Part shown: piece after piece, positions 11,101-21,630 of the stretch | How the letters are laid out: every line of letters starts with the position of its first letter | How positions within the stretch are numbered: the stretch's first letter is position 1 | Assembly: GCA_036936605.1 (NCBI GenBank) | Contig: JAUPFV010000005.1 | Coordinates: forward strand, 4,143,670-4,207,669 | DNA from: Limnanthes douglasii subsp. nivea | Taxonomy: Eukaryota > Streptophyta > Magnoliopsida > Brassicales > Limnanthaceae | Direction: 5' to 3' | DNA: 64,000 bases | The notes under the pieces: model-generated | What the model was told of the DNA's origin: nothing | Database searches by the model: none | What the model saw: only the letters and a program-made list of their open reading frames with translations | Program-made: the position numbers and the translations under genes

Positions 11101-11154
11101 ACCAATAGCTGAGTTGGTTAGAGCGTGTGGCCCTTAACCACAAAGTCAAAGGTT
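11101..11154 (+). tRNA. tRNA-Asn-like relic (pseudogene)
   Basis: About 54 nt follow the plant tRNA-Asn pattern: a D arm (AGCTGAGTTGGTTAGAGC), an anticodon stem GTGTGG/CCACA and a variable region. The loop reads CCCTTAA, so the invariant U33 is C and the GTT anticodon is disturbed. The T arm breaks off into the inverted end of the MULE-like element and no acceptor stem can form. Dead, and possibly the head of a SINE. Confidence 0.65.
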
Positions 11155-11589
11155 AGGGTTTTCTAACAAATTACTTTAATTAAGGGATTGGGTTAGAGTA
11201 ATTGGGTTTGAGGGTTTGTGTTAGAGTAATTGGGTTTTCGGGTTGGATTAGTTTAAATTGGGTTCGACCCGGTCCGTATATAATTATGGTGGGTAAATGG
11301 TAACTTTTTAAGGTAAATGGTAAATCTGAGTTGGAACTCTACTTAGCATGTGCAGGGGTATTTTTGGCCAAACAATTGAGGGATCAATCTTATAACAAAA
11401 CGTGATACCACGTGTCAATATCTCAGGCTTCACATGTACGTGGGACTATATTTGCAAATTATTAAAACGAAAGGGATGAGTTTTATGCAGAAGTGAAGGA
11501 AGGGGACTATGTTGATACAAGTGGTAAACATGGCGGACTAACAATGTTTATTAGCCGTTTTTATGTTATATGTTTTGTTAAATCTAGTT

Positions 11590-11758
11590 GACTTATTGTT
11601 ATCGTGTTTCAAGCTTTGTTAGATACGAAGTGAAGAGAGAAAACCCAAAGATCAGGATGAAAGCAAATTCAGACCGAATCAACACCTTACCCACTAGTGT
11701 AACGAACATCATTCTATCTACACTTCAAATTGAAGAAGCAACAAGAACAAGTATTCTT
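11590..11758 (+). pseudogene. F-box gene 5' fragment (copy D)
   Basis: The leader and first codons of the F-box/FBD gene family of this window are repeated here. A leader segment around 'tttgttagatac' is followed by an ATG at 11658 and codons reading SDRINTLPTSVTNIILS, against SDRISTLPVGVTDIILS in copy A. Similarity stops abruptly after AAGTATTCT near 11758, where the gypsy element begins. Only about 33 codons of the F-box remain, so it cannot bind SKP1 as a complete F-box. It is the most diverged of the four copies. Confidence 0.8.
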
Positions 11759-11862
11759 GGTATACTCTCCTTGCATGTATAATCGTAAGGTATTTTCACC
11801 TGATCAAACTTTGTCCAAGCCAGCTGAGTCCAAATGTTTGGTATACTCTCGTTTCCTGTATA

Positions 11863-13653
11863 ATGGCATTGAGGTTGTCCGGCATTCCTCTCCCCATGGA
11901 GCAATTCGCCACAGTAGCCAGCCTGTGCAAAAACCATCACATCCCATTCTACCACTACAACTTGGGAGACTACTCCAAAGTTGTGGATGACTTGTTGGAG
12001 TCAGAGAAAACCTGGAAGCCTCAGTTCCTATTCATCAGTGGGACATGGGAGAATGGGAGAAATATCAAGGCTAATGTTAACCCTAACATGCTCACCAGCA
12101 GGTGGAAGAGCACAAGTAAGTATTCAGTTTTGTTTCTTTTTTTCTCTTTCTTATTTTCACAAAAATTCCACTCCTGAATCACCCATCTTTTATTGTCAGT
12201 ATTGCTGAAGGAGTTCACCAGCTATTTGGAGGAGGGGTAGACCACATGTGCCAAGCTAAATGCCTGGGTTGTTGAACGTTGGGGGAATGTCTTCCACAAC
12301 TGTTTTACTTCTGGCAACTTGGTGAGATCCCACTTGTTGAATACCACGGGCCGGAGAGATATCACATGGGAGGAACTGACTACACCACCTCCCCCAACTT
12401 TCATACTTAAGAGAATAGAGGAAAAGGATGGAAAACTGGCCTTGCCCTCTAGAGCCAAAGCCCCTAGCAAAATGAAAGGGAATGGCGAGAAAAATAAGGC
12501 TACAGCAGAGGCAGATCGGGGTGTTGCTGAAGAGACTGGTCCGGACAATCAAGGAGGGTAGAACCAAGGAGGAATCGATGCTACTTTGCTCAAAGTGGTT
12601 GAGGATAAGACTATTAAGGAGACAGGTTAACCTCAAAATTCACCAAGGCTTCCTAAAAAGGACCAAAAGAGGGGAGCAAGCAGCGATGAGAGGAGTAATA
12701 GGAAGAAGAAGGTCGCCTTTGGGGAATAAGTAATCCTTCACCTTTTGGAGCCTCTACCTCCAACAGACCCAACTTATCCCACCTTAGCAGAGCAGATTTC
12801 CACCAATTTACAATCTGGGGAAGGTACCGGAGGGGATATTGATGGAGTAGACATCAGTGGCCTCCAAAACATTGGTCTCTATTTCAACAATTTTGAGAAA
12901 GATGACTTCACTGGCCATTACCTTCCTCCAAGCTCTTCCAATACAGTGACTTACAATGGAAAGTCCTTCACTGTCTCCGGGGAGCACGATGTGGTGACCT
13001 ACTCTCTTCTGGGTCATATTCAACCAGTACTCAACTTAGAAAGGCAAGTAAAAAATCAGTCTGCCCTCATCAACACCCTCAAAACAGACAGGGATACTTT
13101 GTCAACTGACCTCTTCAATGCCAACCAGAGTATTGAAGCACTGAAGAATGAGCTATGAAGGGAGCTATGAAGGGAGATATGAAGACTAAATATGATGTCA
13201 TCCAAACCCTTTCTGGTGACAAAGTTTTCCTATAAAGAGGCTGTGTCCAAGGCATCCAAGGAGAAGGAAGACTTGGTGAAGGAGCAGGAAAAGAGGATTC
13301 AGACCAGCATAGATAAGTACACCAACGAGGTGATAGATTCATTGGAAAAAAAGTATGCTGAAGTAAAGTCTGACATGGTACTTCTATTTCACGATAAGTT
13401 TCCGATGAGGACACTTGGTCCCTTGTGGGAATTCGTGGAGTATGAGGACATCCCATTCCACACACTGGTAGATGGTGATAAGAAGAATTATACTAGTGGG
13501 ATCGAATCTACCACTAATGAGGAAGAAGGAACCGGAGAGAGTTCAAGTGGTGAACCCAAACATCCTAAGAAAAAAGATGATGCAGAACATCTTAAGGGAA
13601 TAAGCCCTGAGGTTGTGACTATCTTTTCTTACTTGTTTTTCTTAATCTTGTGA
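11863..13653 (+). pseudogene. antisense ORF of gypsy-1 (plant mobile domain/'gypsy-type transposase'-like)
   Basis: A plus-strand gene lies antisense to the element. Exon 1 (11863-12115, 5' part probably lost) has the W-K-P-QFLFISG-W-ENG pattern of the plant 'putative gypsy type transposase' family. An 84-nt intron (12116-12199) has a GTAAGT donor and TTGTCAG acceptor. Exon 2 (12200-13653) stays in one frame and encodes an acidic/basic linker, a T-Y-N-G-K patch, and heptad-rich helices at about 13036-13155 and 13210-13390, likely coiled coil. In-frame stops at 12238, 12559, about 12628, 12727 and 13156 show it is decayed. An equivalent gene occurs in the second Tat element at 56735-59090. Function is unknown. 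Confidence 0.7.
12116..12199 (+). other. intron in the antisense ORF
   Basis: GTAAGTATTCAG start, T-rich body and TTGTCAG end. Splicing joins two segments into the one frame that stays mostly open to 13653, which supports genuine plus-strand transcription in the ancestor. Not confirmed by transcripts. Confidence 0.6.
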
Positions 13654-14271
13654 AATACTAAAGTCCTTGGATGGCCAATGCATTTTTGTAACCATGTCCG
13701 ATTTGAGTCTGGTTAAGCCTTTCTTTAAACTTAAAGTCCTTGGATGGCCAAGGCATATTTTATGTTCTAATATCATCATCCGGTTTTTAGTCGGACAGGT
13801 TTACCTTGCTAAATTTTTGCTATGTTTCATACTTTCTAAAATTTAATGGCTAATGTTTAAAGAGCCCTTATTTATTTTACAAGAATTTCATATGAGAGTG
13901 TTTAGAATCACTAATGACATGTGTTTAATGGTCATCATTCAACCAAATTAATCCGATCTGCCAAATATCCTTAGTAATTTGAAGACTTTAAAGAAATTGT
14001 AATCAAACCACTCTCAATATTTTAAGAAGGAATCAAATTTTATTGAAAAACCCGGACACCTTATTAAAACCTCCCCGCGCCACTAGGGTAGGAAAGAGTA
14101 TGCCCCCTAATTTTTACATGGACTTTAAACAAGTAAATATTTATACAACTTTCATTCCAGATATAATCAGAGGTGTTCAATATTCCAGGGGTGCTTTAAG
14201 ATTCTTCCATATTTGTCTTGAAACCTGTATGTCCCAGGCTTAAGTTTTTCGGATACCTCATAAGGCCCTTC
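13654..14271. other. spacer between antisense ORF and integrase
   Basis: No gene seen. The phrase AAAGTCCTTGGATGGCCAA occurs twice (13661 and 13733), a local 72-bp-period duplication in what would be the 3' untranslated region of the antisense gene. Confidence 0.5.
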
Positions 14272-15347
14272 CTAGTTCGAAGCTAGCTTGCCGATCTGTT
14301 TCTCCTTAGTATGCAAGAAAAACCTTCTCAATACTTTATACCCTGGCCGAAAATCCCTTCTTTTGATTTTGGAAGCAAATCTGCTCATCATCAAGCCTTG
14401 GGAATGGGTGGTTCTAAGATGAGCCTTAACTCTTTTTTCTTCAATTAAGTCCAACTAACTTCTGATTGCCACTTCATTAGCTTGTTCGGAATAATTGTGG
14501 ACTTTGTATGGTGGAAGAGTTGCCTCTATAGGAGAAATTGCATCCATCCCATATACCAATGCAAAAGGATATTCTTGTGTAGCAGCTCCATGAGTAGTCC
14601 AATATACCCATAATACTTCTTGTAAATAGCTTGGCCATATTCCTGCAGCCCCTTCTAAATTCTTTTTTAAACCGGATAGGATGGTCCTCTTTGCCACTTC
14701 CACTTGAACATTTGCTTGTGGGTGGAAAGGAGAAGAAAAAAAATGTGGAATACCCCGGGAGGCACCAAAATTCTCCATATCTTTGTTATCGAATTGTGGC
14801 CCATTATTTGTGGTAATCTTTTGTAGAACCCCCAATCTGCAGCAAATATTAGATAAGATAAATTTTATAACAACTTTCGAAGTGGTTCCTGCCAGTGGGG
14901 CTGCTTCTACCCACTTTGAGAAATAATCAATGGCTAGAATAATAGTTCTGCACCTTCCGGATGCCATCGGTAGAGGCCCAACTAAATCCAGTCCCCAACG
15001 AGCAAAAACATTGGCTCATAAATCGATTCCATAGAAACAGCTGGGATATGAATTTCATTACCGTATCTTTGGCATGGGTCAAATTTCTTTACCAACTCCT
15101 TGGCATCTGTCATTATGGATGGCCAGTAGTATCCGGCCAACAAAACCCTCCGGGTTAAAGCTCTATAGCCACAATGTGCTGACCCTTCTCCATCATATAG
15201 TTCAGATATCACAATTTGGTAATCTTCCACCCTCAAACAACGCAGGAGAGGTCTACTAAACGACTTCGTATAAATGACATCTCTTATGATTAAAAAACCA
15301 CGAGCCATATGCTTTATTTTCCTTGCCACAACTCTCTCCGGAGGCAA
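14272..15347 (-). pseudogene. gypsy-1 integrase
   Basis: The N-terminal zinc-binding part (15347-14982) has a conserved H, the segment GYRALTRRVLLAGYYWPS and a C-Q-R-Y-G end. The catalytic core (14967-14455) shows D in AIDYFSKWVEA, a second acidic site disturbed as TTNNGPQFD where active enzymes have T-D-N-G, and E in the QVEVAKRTI segment. The C-terminal part (14454-14272) reads EEKRVKAHLR and VLRRFF. The zinc-finger part and the core are in different frames. The TDNG-to-TNNG change removes a catalytic aspartate. The enzyme would have joined element cDNA to the chromosome in the nucleus. Confidence 0.85.
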
Positions 15348-15383
15348 AATGCAATCTGAGATGTATTGAAGAAGGGGATATCT

Positions 15384-16348
15384 CTAATCTTTGGGTTGAA
15401 CCACTTGTATACTTAAACTTTCATCCTTTTCCTTGCTCTGATTGGGTTGTATGGATGGACATTCTTGCACATAAATCCATAGGTAGGACTCTAAGTATGT
15501 TATGGTTTCAAAAGAGTCTGCTAGTGTGTTCTCCGATCTAGGTATATGGCCATAACTAACATTTTTGAAGTTAACTGTCACTTCTTTAAGGATAAATAAG
15601 TATTTGATTAATTGTTCTTTTTTGCCTCAAATTGACCTTGGACCTGATGGATAAGAAGCTGAGAATCACTCATCAACCTGACTCTTTTAGCCCCACACAA
15701 AAAAAGCTAGCTTTAGACCAACTATAGCAGCCTCATATTCGGACTCATTGTTAGAAGCCCTAAAAGAAAAACATATAGCCTGGTATAACTTACCATCATA
15801 CAGAGAGGTTAAACATATCCCAGCACCACAACCCATGGTACTTGATCGACCATCTGTCCAGACAACCCATACTTTCTTAGTTTTCTCATCTGTAGCTTGC
15901 TTAGTACTTCTATCTGAATGGAACTCAACCAGGAAATCAACAACGAATTGAGCTTTGATTGCAGTTCGTGGGGAAAACTCAATATCATAATCACCCAATT
16001 CTACTAACCATTTGGTCATCCTACTTGACATGTCTTCCTTTTAAAGAACATTTTTCAAAATAAAAGACGTCCGAACGATAATAGAATGAGACTGAAAATA
16101 CGACCTCATTTTTCTGGCAGCAATCACCAAGGCTAGTGCCAGTTTTCACGCTTCAGGTGCCTCTTCTCTGCATCTATCAGACTCTTGCTGATGTCGTATA
16201 CCGGACGAGGATAAATTCCCACCTCTCTTACCAACACTGCACTTATAGTACATTCAGACACAGCTAAGTATATATACAGTGTCTTTCCGTCAATAGGTTT
16301 GAAAAGGGTTTTGGGGGAACATAAATTGTTTTTTATTTCATTAAACAC
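15384..16348 (-). pseudogene. gypsy-1 RT connection and RNase H
   Basis: 16348-16133 reads like the end of RT and the tether (FKPIDGKTLYIYLAVSE, then AVLVRE). 16031-15687 carries RNase H with WTDGRSSTMGCGAGI, keeping the first catalytic aspartate, and NNESEYEAAIVGLKLA, keeping the glutamate. 15581-15384 holds the distal part with PRSENTLADS, including the last aspartate. A frameshift separates the first piece from the second. The domain degrades the RNA strand during reverse transcription. Confidence 0.82.
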
Positions 16349-16396
16349 CTGGTCGCACTGTGGAGACCAGTTAAAGTCTTTAGAACCATTTAAAGT

Positions 16397-17437
16397 CTAG
16401 AAAAACGGGGCACACTTATCTGAAGACCTTGGAATAAAACGATTTAATACAGCCAATCTTCCTGTCAACCTTTGCAATTCTTTAACATTCCGACGAGGAT
16501 CTATTTTTAACAAGGCATCAAGGTGGTCCGGATCAGGCTGTATCCCTTTCGCACTTATCACATACCCTAAAAATTTTCCGGATTGCACCCCAAACACACA
16601 TTTTTCTGGATTCAATTTTAGATTAACCTTTGCCAAGTTAGCAAAAGTTTCTTGAAGATCAACTAGGTGCAACTCTTCTTCCAAGATTTTTACCATCATG
16701 TCGTCAATATATACTTCCATATTTCTCCCAATATGATCAGAAAATGCTTTGTTAACCAACCTCTGATAGGTAGCCCCAATATTTTTCAACCCAAAAGGCA
16801 TCACCTTGTAATAATGGAGGCCCATATCTGTAACAAAAGTAGTGTGTTCATGGTCCTTCAGATCCACCTACATCTGGTTATAACCGGAGAAGGCATCCAT
16901 GAAGGATAATAACTTGTTCCCAGATGTGGAGTCTACCACCTGATCTATCCCGAGGACTGAATAGAGATCTTTTGGGCAAGCTCTGTTGAGGTCAGTAAAG
17001 TCGATACACATACGCCATTTCCCATTATTTTTCTTTACTAACATTGGGTTGGCTGTCCATAAAGGATATTGAGACTCCTTTATGTGCCCCATCTTGGTAA
17101 GTCGATCAACCTCTTGAACTATGACATCAGCGTTTTCCTTAGAGAAAGCTCTCCTTCTTTGCACAACAGGTGCAACATCTCTTCAGATGGATAGTTGGTG
17201 TGATATAACATTCGCAAGCAGTCCGGTCACATCAACATTGCACCAAGAAAAAACATGTTGGTGGTTTGCCAAAAAGGATAACACTTTTTTCTTCAATTCT
17301 GGTACCATCTTGGAGCCAATTTTAACATTTCTTCCTTCAACGAGAGAGAGGGTTTCAACTTCTTCAATCGATATCAAAACAACATGGGTCTCTCCGGGGT
17401 CATCAATTTCACCCTCGCCCTCAGAGGGCCCTAACAA
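16397..17437 (-). pseudogene. gypsy-1 reverse transcriptase
   Basis: Three consecutive stretches in one frame. 17437-17183 is the acidic region before RT (LSFLANHQHVFSW). 17164-16868 covers fingers and palm (RRRAFSKE, then GKWRMCIDFTDLN with the first catalytic aspartate, then FMDAFSGYNQM). 16867-16397 has MPFGLKN, the catalytic YIDDMMVK and FLGYVIS, then the thumb. A single stop at 16868-16870 interrupts the palm. This is the best evidence for the Ty3/gypsy identity of the element. Confidence 0.9.
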
Positions 17438-17515
17438 CTGCTAATCTTCATTTATCCTGACTGCCCACAGAGTTTTATGGGCAAGTGCAGTTGCATAATA
17501 TTTTCTTGCTATTTT

Positions 17516-17905
17516 TTAGCTACTCCGGACAACTCCCACATGTCTTTGAACTGCATACTTTAAACATTGGTGAACTGTTGAAGCCACAACGTGCATCCTG
17601 GAGAGTCGGGATCTCCCATAGATCGCATTATAACATGTGGGGCAATCTACCACAACGAAACGTACCCTGGACATTTTCTTGAAAGGGAATTTGCCCAACA
17701 ATACCTCCTCCTCAAATTATCCGATCACATCCGCAGAGCTCCCTGTGAAGCCCACAATAGATATGTTCGAATGCTGAAGCACTGCTGGATTCTTCATATA
17801 TTTATAGGAACTTAAAAACAAAATATTGTATGAGCTCCTAGTGTCAATCAAAATTCGCCTGATGTTATTGCCCCAAATCGATGCTCATATCACCACAGCA
17901 TCCTC
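17516..17905 (-). pseudogene. gypsy-1 aspartic protease
   Basis: The active-site segment near 17828-17848 reads IDTRSSYNILF, where an active retropepsin has D-T/S-G. The catalytic-loop glycine is arginine. Further on are FTGSSADVIG and, at 17701-17516, VVDCPTCYNAIYGRSRL, the usual C-terminal signature (I-L-G-R normally). Stops occur just upstream and within. The domain would have cleaved the gag-pol polyprotein. Confidence 0.78.
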
Positions 17906-19860
17906 AGGAGGACCAGCTATGTCCCTTAGGTCATCTTCATAAAAAAGAATGAAGAGGAAAGGAATTTTGGACTGATAGGAGGACATGCCTCCCTCTAATT
18001 GAGTAGTTAGAGTGTCAACATGCCTCTTCCTTGAAAAAGGAGTCGGCACAGTCATAGTGTCCCCCCCAAATATAGTGAGTGACTTAAAAAAGCTTACGAG
18101 TCCAGACACTGTCTTGGTATGTTCTATTATAACCCCCACTTTATTCCGGGTTGGATCAAGATCCAAATACACTGATTCTACATCAAATCTTTCAATGATT
18201 ACCATGGCCCCGTCCGGAGCGGATGTCCCTGCATTGTTCGTTGGGCCAGATCGGTGAGCATTGTCAGGCTTGTTTCCACTTATTCTCTTGACATAACCTC
18301 CTAACTTCCCCCTTTCAATTATATTTGCACCTCTTGTTTTAAAGCGATGCAATCCTCGGTGTTATGGTCAATATCATGATGATATTGGCAAAAAACAAGT
18401 ATTACTACTTTTCCTATGAGATTGAAGCTATGTCGGTTTCCTGAAATGTACCTCATCTTTTGTTTTATCATAGATGGTTTCCATATTTTCTTTTAATTCA
18501 GGAAACCACTCCGGTTGGACCCAAGGTCCTCGTTTATATCTAGACTGCTGGCTTTGAGCTCGAGCTGGGTGAGATTGAGTCTGTTTGGCCCTGTTGGGCC
18601 CCTGTCCGGCTTCTTAAGCCTTGTATCCGGACTGGTTCTGGTTTGGTACAGCTGGGGCGGATCTCCCTTGCCTGTGTACCCTAGTCTTCTTTGTTTCACA
18701 TACATTGATTTATTTTCCCACTTGATTTAACAATCCGCCCCATGTCATGGCCTTCTTCCTGGTTACCGAATCAGCCAGATTTCCAGTGTTTAATCCTTGT
18801 CTCAAAAAAGCTATTGCTACCTGCTCAAAGTAATTAGCTAACCCATTCTTTGTGTTTAAGAATCGGCTTATATAGTCTCTCAGTGATTCACTTGGCTCTT
18901 GGGCACAATGGATAATAGTATCTTCATTGCCCTTCACCTCCTTACTCCCCACAAACTGCCTTCGGAAGTCCATCCAGAATGTGTCAAAGTTTATGATACA
19001 ACCCTATGGTAAGTTGTTGTACCATTTCAAAGAACTTCCCGTAAAAGATTGAGAGAAGGCTCTATAAAACAGTTTGTCATCATCATCAAAATTCATCATA
19101 ATTTTTTTGAACTGTTCTAGATGGTTGTCCGGATCTTTGCTCCCATCATACTTCTCCATTTTAGTACTGTCAAACCTCTTAGGAAAGTTTCCGGACAGTA
19201 TCTTGGATGAAAATGGGGATTTCCTCTAATTCCGGCCACGACTAAAAATAATGTCTTCATTAGGTGTTGCAAAAATACATGGCTCATCATGGAAAGCAAA
19301 GAGATCCATCAGCAGCTGATCCACATGCCTACGACTATGGTTGTGGCTGTGAGACGACCTTTTTACCAGATGGCTCTTTAATCTCCCATCCATATCCCTC
19401 TTTCTTGAATATTTTTTAACCAAATTTTGTTTCTTCTTAGATCTTCCCTCATCACTGCTGGATGACAAGGACTCCTCAAGTCCATCCTCATTCGAGGAGC
19501 TACTATAGGACTCAGACTCTGAGCTCTCCACCGGCTTGGACCGGTGAGATTTCTTGGAACTAACATGGGTCTTTTTTGTACTCAAGTGAGTCTTTGTTGA
19601 TGGGTCATTCTCCCTTGGGTTGTTAGTATGGTGAATGGCTAACACTTTCGACTTTTCTTTTAAACCCATCTCTGCCTAATTAGTGGCCCTCAACGCTTCT
19701 ATTTCATCTTTCAGCCTGTCTCGTTCTTCGAACGTGTACTCATCGTTCTCTCCCACCACTTCTATCAAATGTGGTGGCACTGCTTGCTTGTCCGGATTCA
19801 TCCGAACTGGTTTTTCTTGCTGGTTTTGAATGCTAGATTCAGGAACCTTCTCCGCCCATT
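17906..19860 (-). pseudogene. gypsy-1 gag
   Basis: From the minus-strand 5' side: 19669-19226 is a Ser/Glu/Lys-rich region (KPVESSESESYSSSS). 18973-18710 is the gag core (GNEDTIIHCAQEPSESLRDY, then FLNTKNGLAN). Around 18388-18330 is the zinc-knuckle-side motif CQYHHDIDHNTEDC. 18352-17906 is the linker to protease with IFGGDTMTV. Frames shift between core and C-terminal part and several stops are present. The fragment at 1-1050 is a diverged copy of this region. Confidence 0.8.
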
Positions 19861-19872
19861 GTGGTCGCCAAG
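19855..19872 (-). promoter_or_regulatory. gypsy-1 primer binding site
   Basis: On the minus strand TTGGCGACCACAATGGG follows the LTR after two bases. The TTGGCGAC start is typical of Tat/Ogre-type elements; I do not assign the tRNA with certainty. Confidence 0.6.
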
Positions 19873-19873
19873 T

Positions 19874-20250
19874 TGGTGAGGTTTATTTTCAATTGAGGGT
19901 AATTGTGTCCAGTGTTTTGGAGAGTTTCAAAGGTATTAAATGTTTGGGTGTTTTGTAGTGAGAGATTTAAGATGCCTAGTTGTATTAAATGTTCATTACC
20001 CTCATTAATGAAAGTAGTTGAGTATTTATACCCTTAATTATGTACCCATGGGCTTTCGGGTCAAGTTGTGAAACCGGGTCGAGTTTAAAGACCTGTTAGT
20101 TTTTAAGTATATTAGCACCTAGCTTAGTCAAAAGGTGTTTAATGTTTTAATAATTTTGTTGCGTCTCGATAGTTCAGTGGGTACTTATTGTCTGAATTAC
20201 CCCTGTCCGGTTTTCTCAGTGAGTAGTGGTGAATAAATCTGGACTCATCA
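19874..20250 (-). repeat. gypsy-1 5' LTR
   Basis: A 377-bp segment which on the minus strand starts TGATGAGTCC and ends CCTCACCA, short inverted ends of the TG...CA type. A TATA box (GGTATAAATAC on the minus strand, about 20018-20031) lies in the right place to start the element RNA. It is placed by the adjoining primer site, since no second LTR remains for comparison. Confidence 0.7.
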
Positions 20251-20940
20251 ATACCATTTCAAAAAGTAGTTTTTAGGAAAACTCTTCGTTTCCAAAAGAC
20301 ACAATGTTTCAAGCTCGTTGCGATCAGTATTTGCTGACCTCGGCGAAGATGTTGATTAACGGTTAAAATTTTAATTGGTAACCTTATTCTGAAAATTTAA
20401 AAATTCACGATTGCATCGAATCAAACGAAAGCTCATTGCGGCGAAACATTTTTCACGATCAGCTTCAAGGATAATCGTGGTGAGCACTAGGCTGAAGTAC
20501 TCGTGGCTTAAGTGTTTTTACTTTGTTGCGATCAACCATAAGATCAGGGTGAACACTGGATAAAAGGTCTCATATTTTGGGGATGATCATTTTAAGGTCT
20601 TTTCAACTTTTTTAGCCATTTTTGCAACTCAAACGATTTGAGCTTATCTTCAGTTAGGCTCATTTAGTCAATATTTCCATCAAAATATATGTACACTAAA
20701 AAATAAACGTATACATTAAAAACATAATTTTAGATTATAAATAAAATTTTGATTATTTTTTCAAAGTGATAAATAAAATATAAAAATTTTAAATAATAAA
20801 TTATATTATTTATCCAAATTATAGGAAATAAATCGAATTACTAGTCAAACAAACCGGTATATTTTGGTTTTCTTAATTTCTAAATCTACTTTTTTCTCAT
20901 ATATTCATATTTTTAATTATTTTTAAAAAAACAACATATC
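20251..20940. other. spacer, no gene seen
   Basis: AT-rich sequence without coding signal, possibly older repeat DNA into which the gypsy and TRIM elements inserted. Confidence 0.4.
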
Positions 20941-20952
20941 AATGATGATACA

Positions 20953-21630
20953 TGTTAGGTATGATCAAAGTCCCACATCGGTTAGACATGGGAAGGATAC
21001 GTGGTATATAAGTAAGAACATATCAACTAGTATGAGCTCTTTTGGAAGTGGACCAGAACAAAAAGCGTACGGGCCTTCAAGTTCCAAGCGTACAATACCA
21101 TGCTATTGTGGAGATCGAGTCGTTCATACTTATATACGAAGACAGAATATACGGTACCCATATTTTCAGAAAATGGTAGCAACACTCCAAGACCAAACAA
21201 CGCGTGATGTGGGTGAGATCTCGGATGTCGAACTTGATGAACCAAAATCCCATGATCAAGGTGAATGATCTACTTTATACCTCACTAGTATGACCTAGTT
21301 TTGATTACTCGTGGCTCAAAAGATGATGTGACTTTATTTGAGTGTATCAAGATAGTGTGATTTGATTAAAGTGGAACTAAGGAACATGTAGTATGGTATG
21401 ATGAGAGTAAGCAGATAAATCAATTGTAAATTCTATTGCTCATGTGCGGTACCTTGAAGAAACCTGATTAGAGTGAGGAGATAATAGTCAAATTTAAAGG
21501 AGGTTAAAATAATACTTTGTTCGAGAGGATAATTTTTTAGGTGCGACTAAAGTCCCAAATCGGTTAGGAATGAGAAGGATTAGTGGTAAATAAGTAAAAA
21601 TATATCTCAAATTAGTCTTAAAACTTTCTT
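20953..21630 (+). mobile_element. TRIM copy 2, 3' LTR truncated
   Basis: 5' LTR at about 20953-21174 starts TGTTAGGTATGATC. A decayed primer site (TGGTAGCAACACTCC) follows, then an interior to about 21530 aligning with copy 1, including 'ggttaaaataatactttgtt' before the second LTR. The second LTR (about 21534-21625) ends early. The open frame at 20942-21268 is the LTR read through and not a gene. Confidence 0.82.
20970..21010 (+). promoter_or_regulatory. snRNA-type promoter in TRIM copy 2
   Basis: GTCCCACATCG (20970-20980) is an exact match to the plant USE consensus. TATATA starts at 21005, again leaving 24 nt between. Confidence 0.6.

Larger units (their letters stand above)
9727..11542. 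mobile_element. Pack-MULE-like element with ~400-bp inverted ends
   Basis: The segment 9727-10128 is the inverted complement of about 11155-11542 with scattered mismatches. Clear shared stretches are around 'atatcaacatag', 'aatttgcaaatatagtc', 'gacacgtgg' and 'cggaccgggtcga'. Long inverted ends around a short interior are typical of Mutator-like elements. The interior holds no transposase. It carries a piece of a host gene (10215-10600) and a tRNA-like remnant (11101-11154), as Pack-MULEs do. The outermost bases and a 9-bp target duplication could not be fixed, so superfamily assignment is an inference. The left arm also has an internal 20-bp tandem duplication (9953-9985). Confidence 0.7.
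11759..20250 (-). mobile_element. truncated Tat-type Ty3/gypsy retrotransposon (gypsy-1)
   Basis: Reading on the minus strand the order is 5' LTR (20250-19874), primer site, gag, protease, reverse transcriptase, RNase H and integrase. Then comes a gene on the opposite (plus) strand between integrase and the missing 3' LTR. Protease before RT and integrase after RNase H is the Ty3/gypsy order. An extra antisense ORF after integrase is known from the Tat/Ogre group. The left side is cut off at 11759 against the F-box fragment, and no second LTR was found. Gag through RT mostly share one frame with point stops. RNase H with the integrase zinc finger, and the integrase core, lie in two other frames, so at least two indels have occurred. 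Confidence 0.85.

Noticed and set aside
12222..13465. Long minus-strand frames opposite the antisense gene (12222-12548, 12256-12636, 13115-13465)
   Set aside because: Proline/serine-rich complements of the plus-strand coding region, with no domain; the plus strand has splice sites and a continuous frame.
20942..21268. 108-codon plus-strand frame
   Set aside because: It is the TRIM copy 2 LTR and primer region read through.
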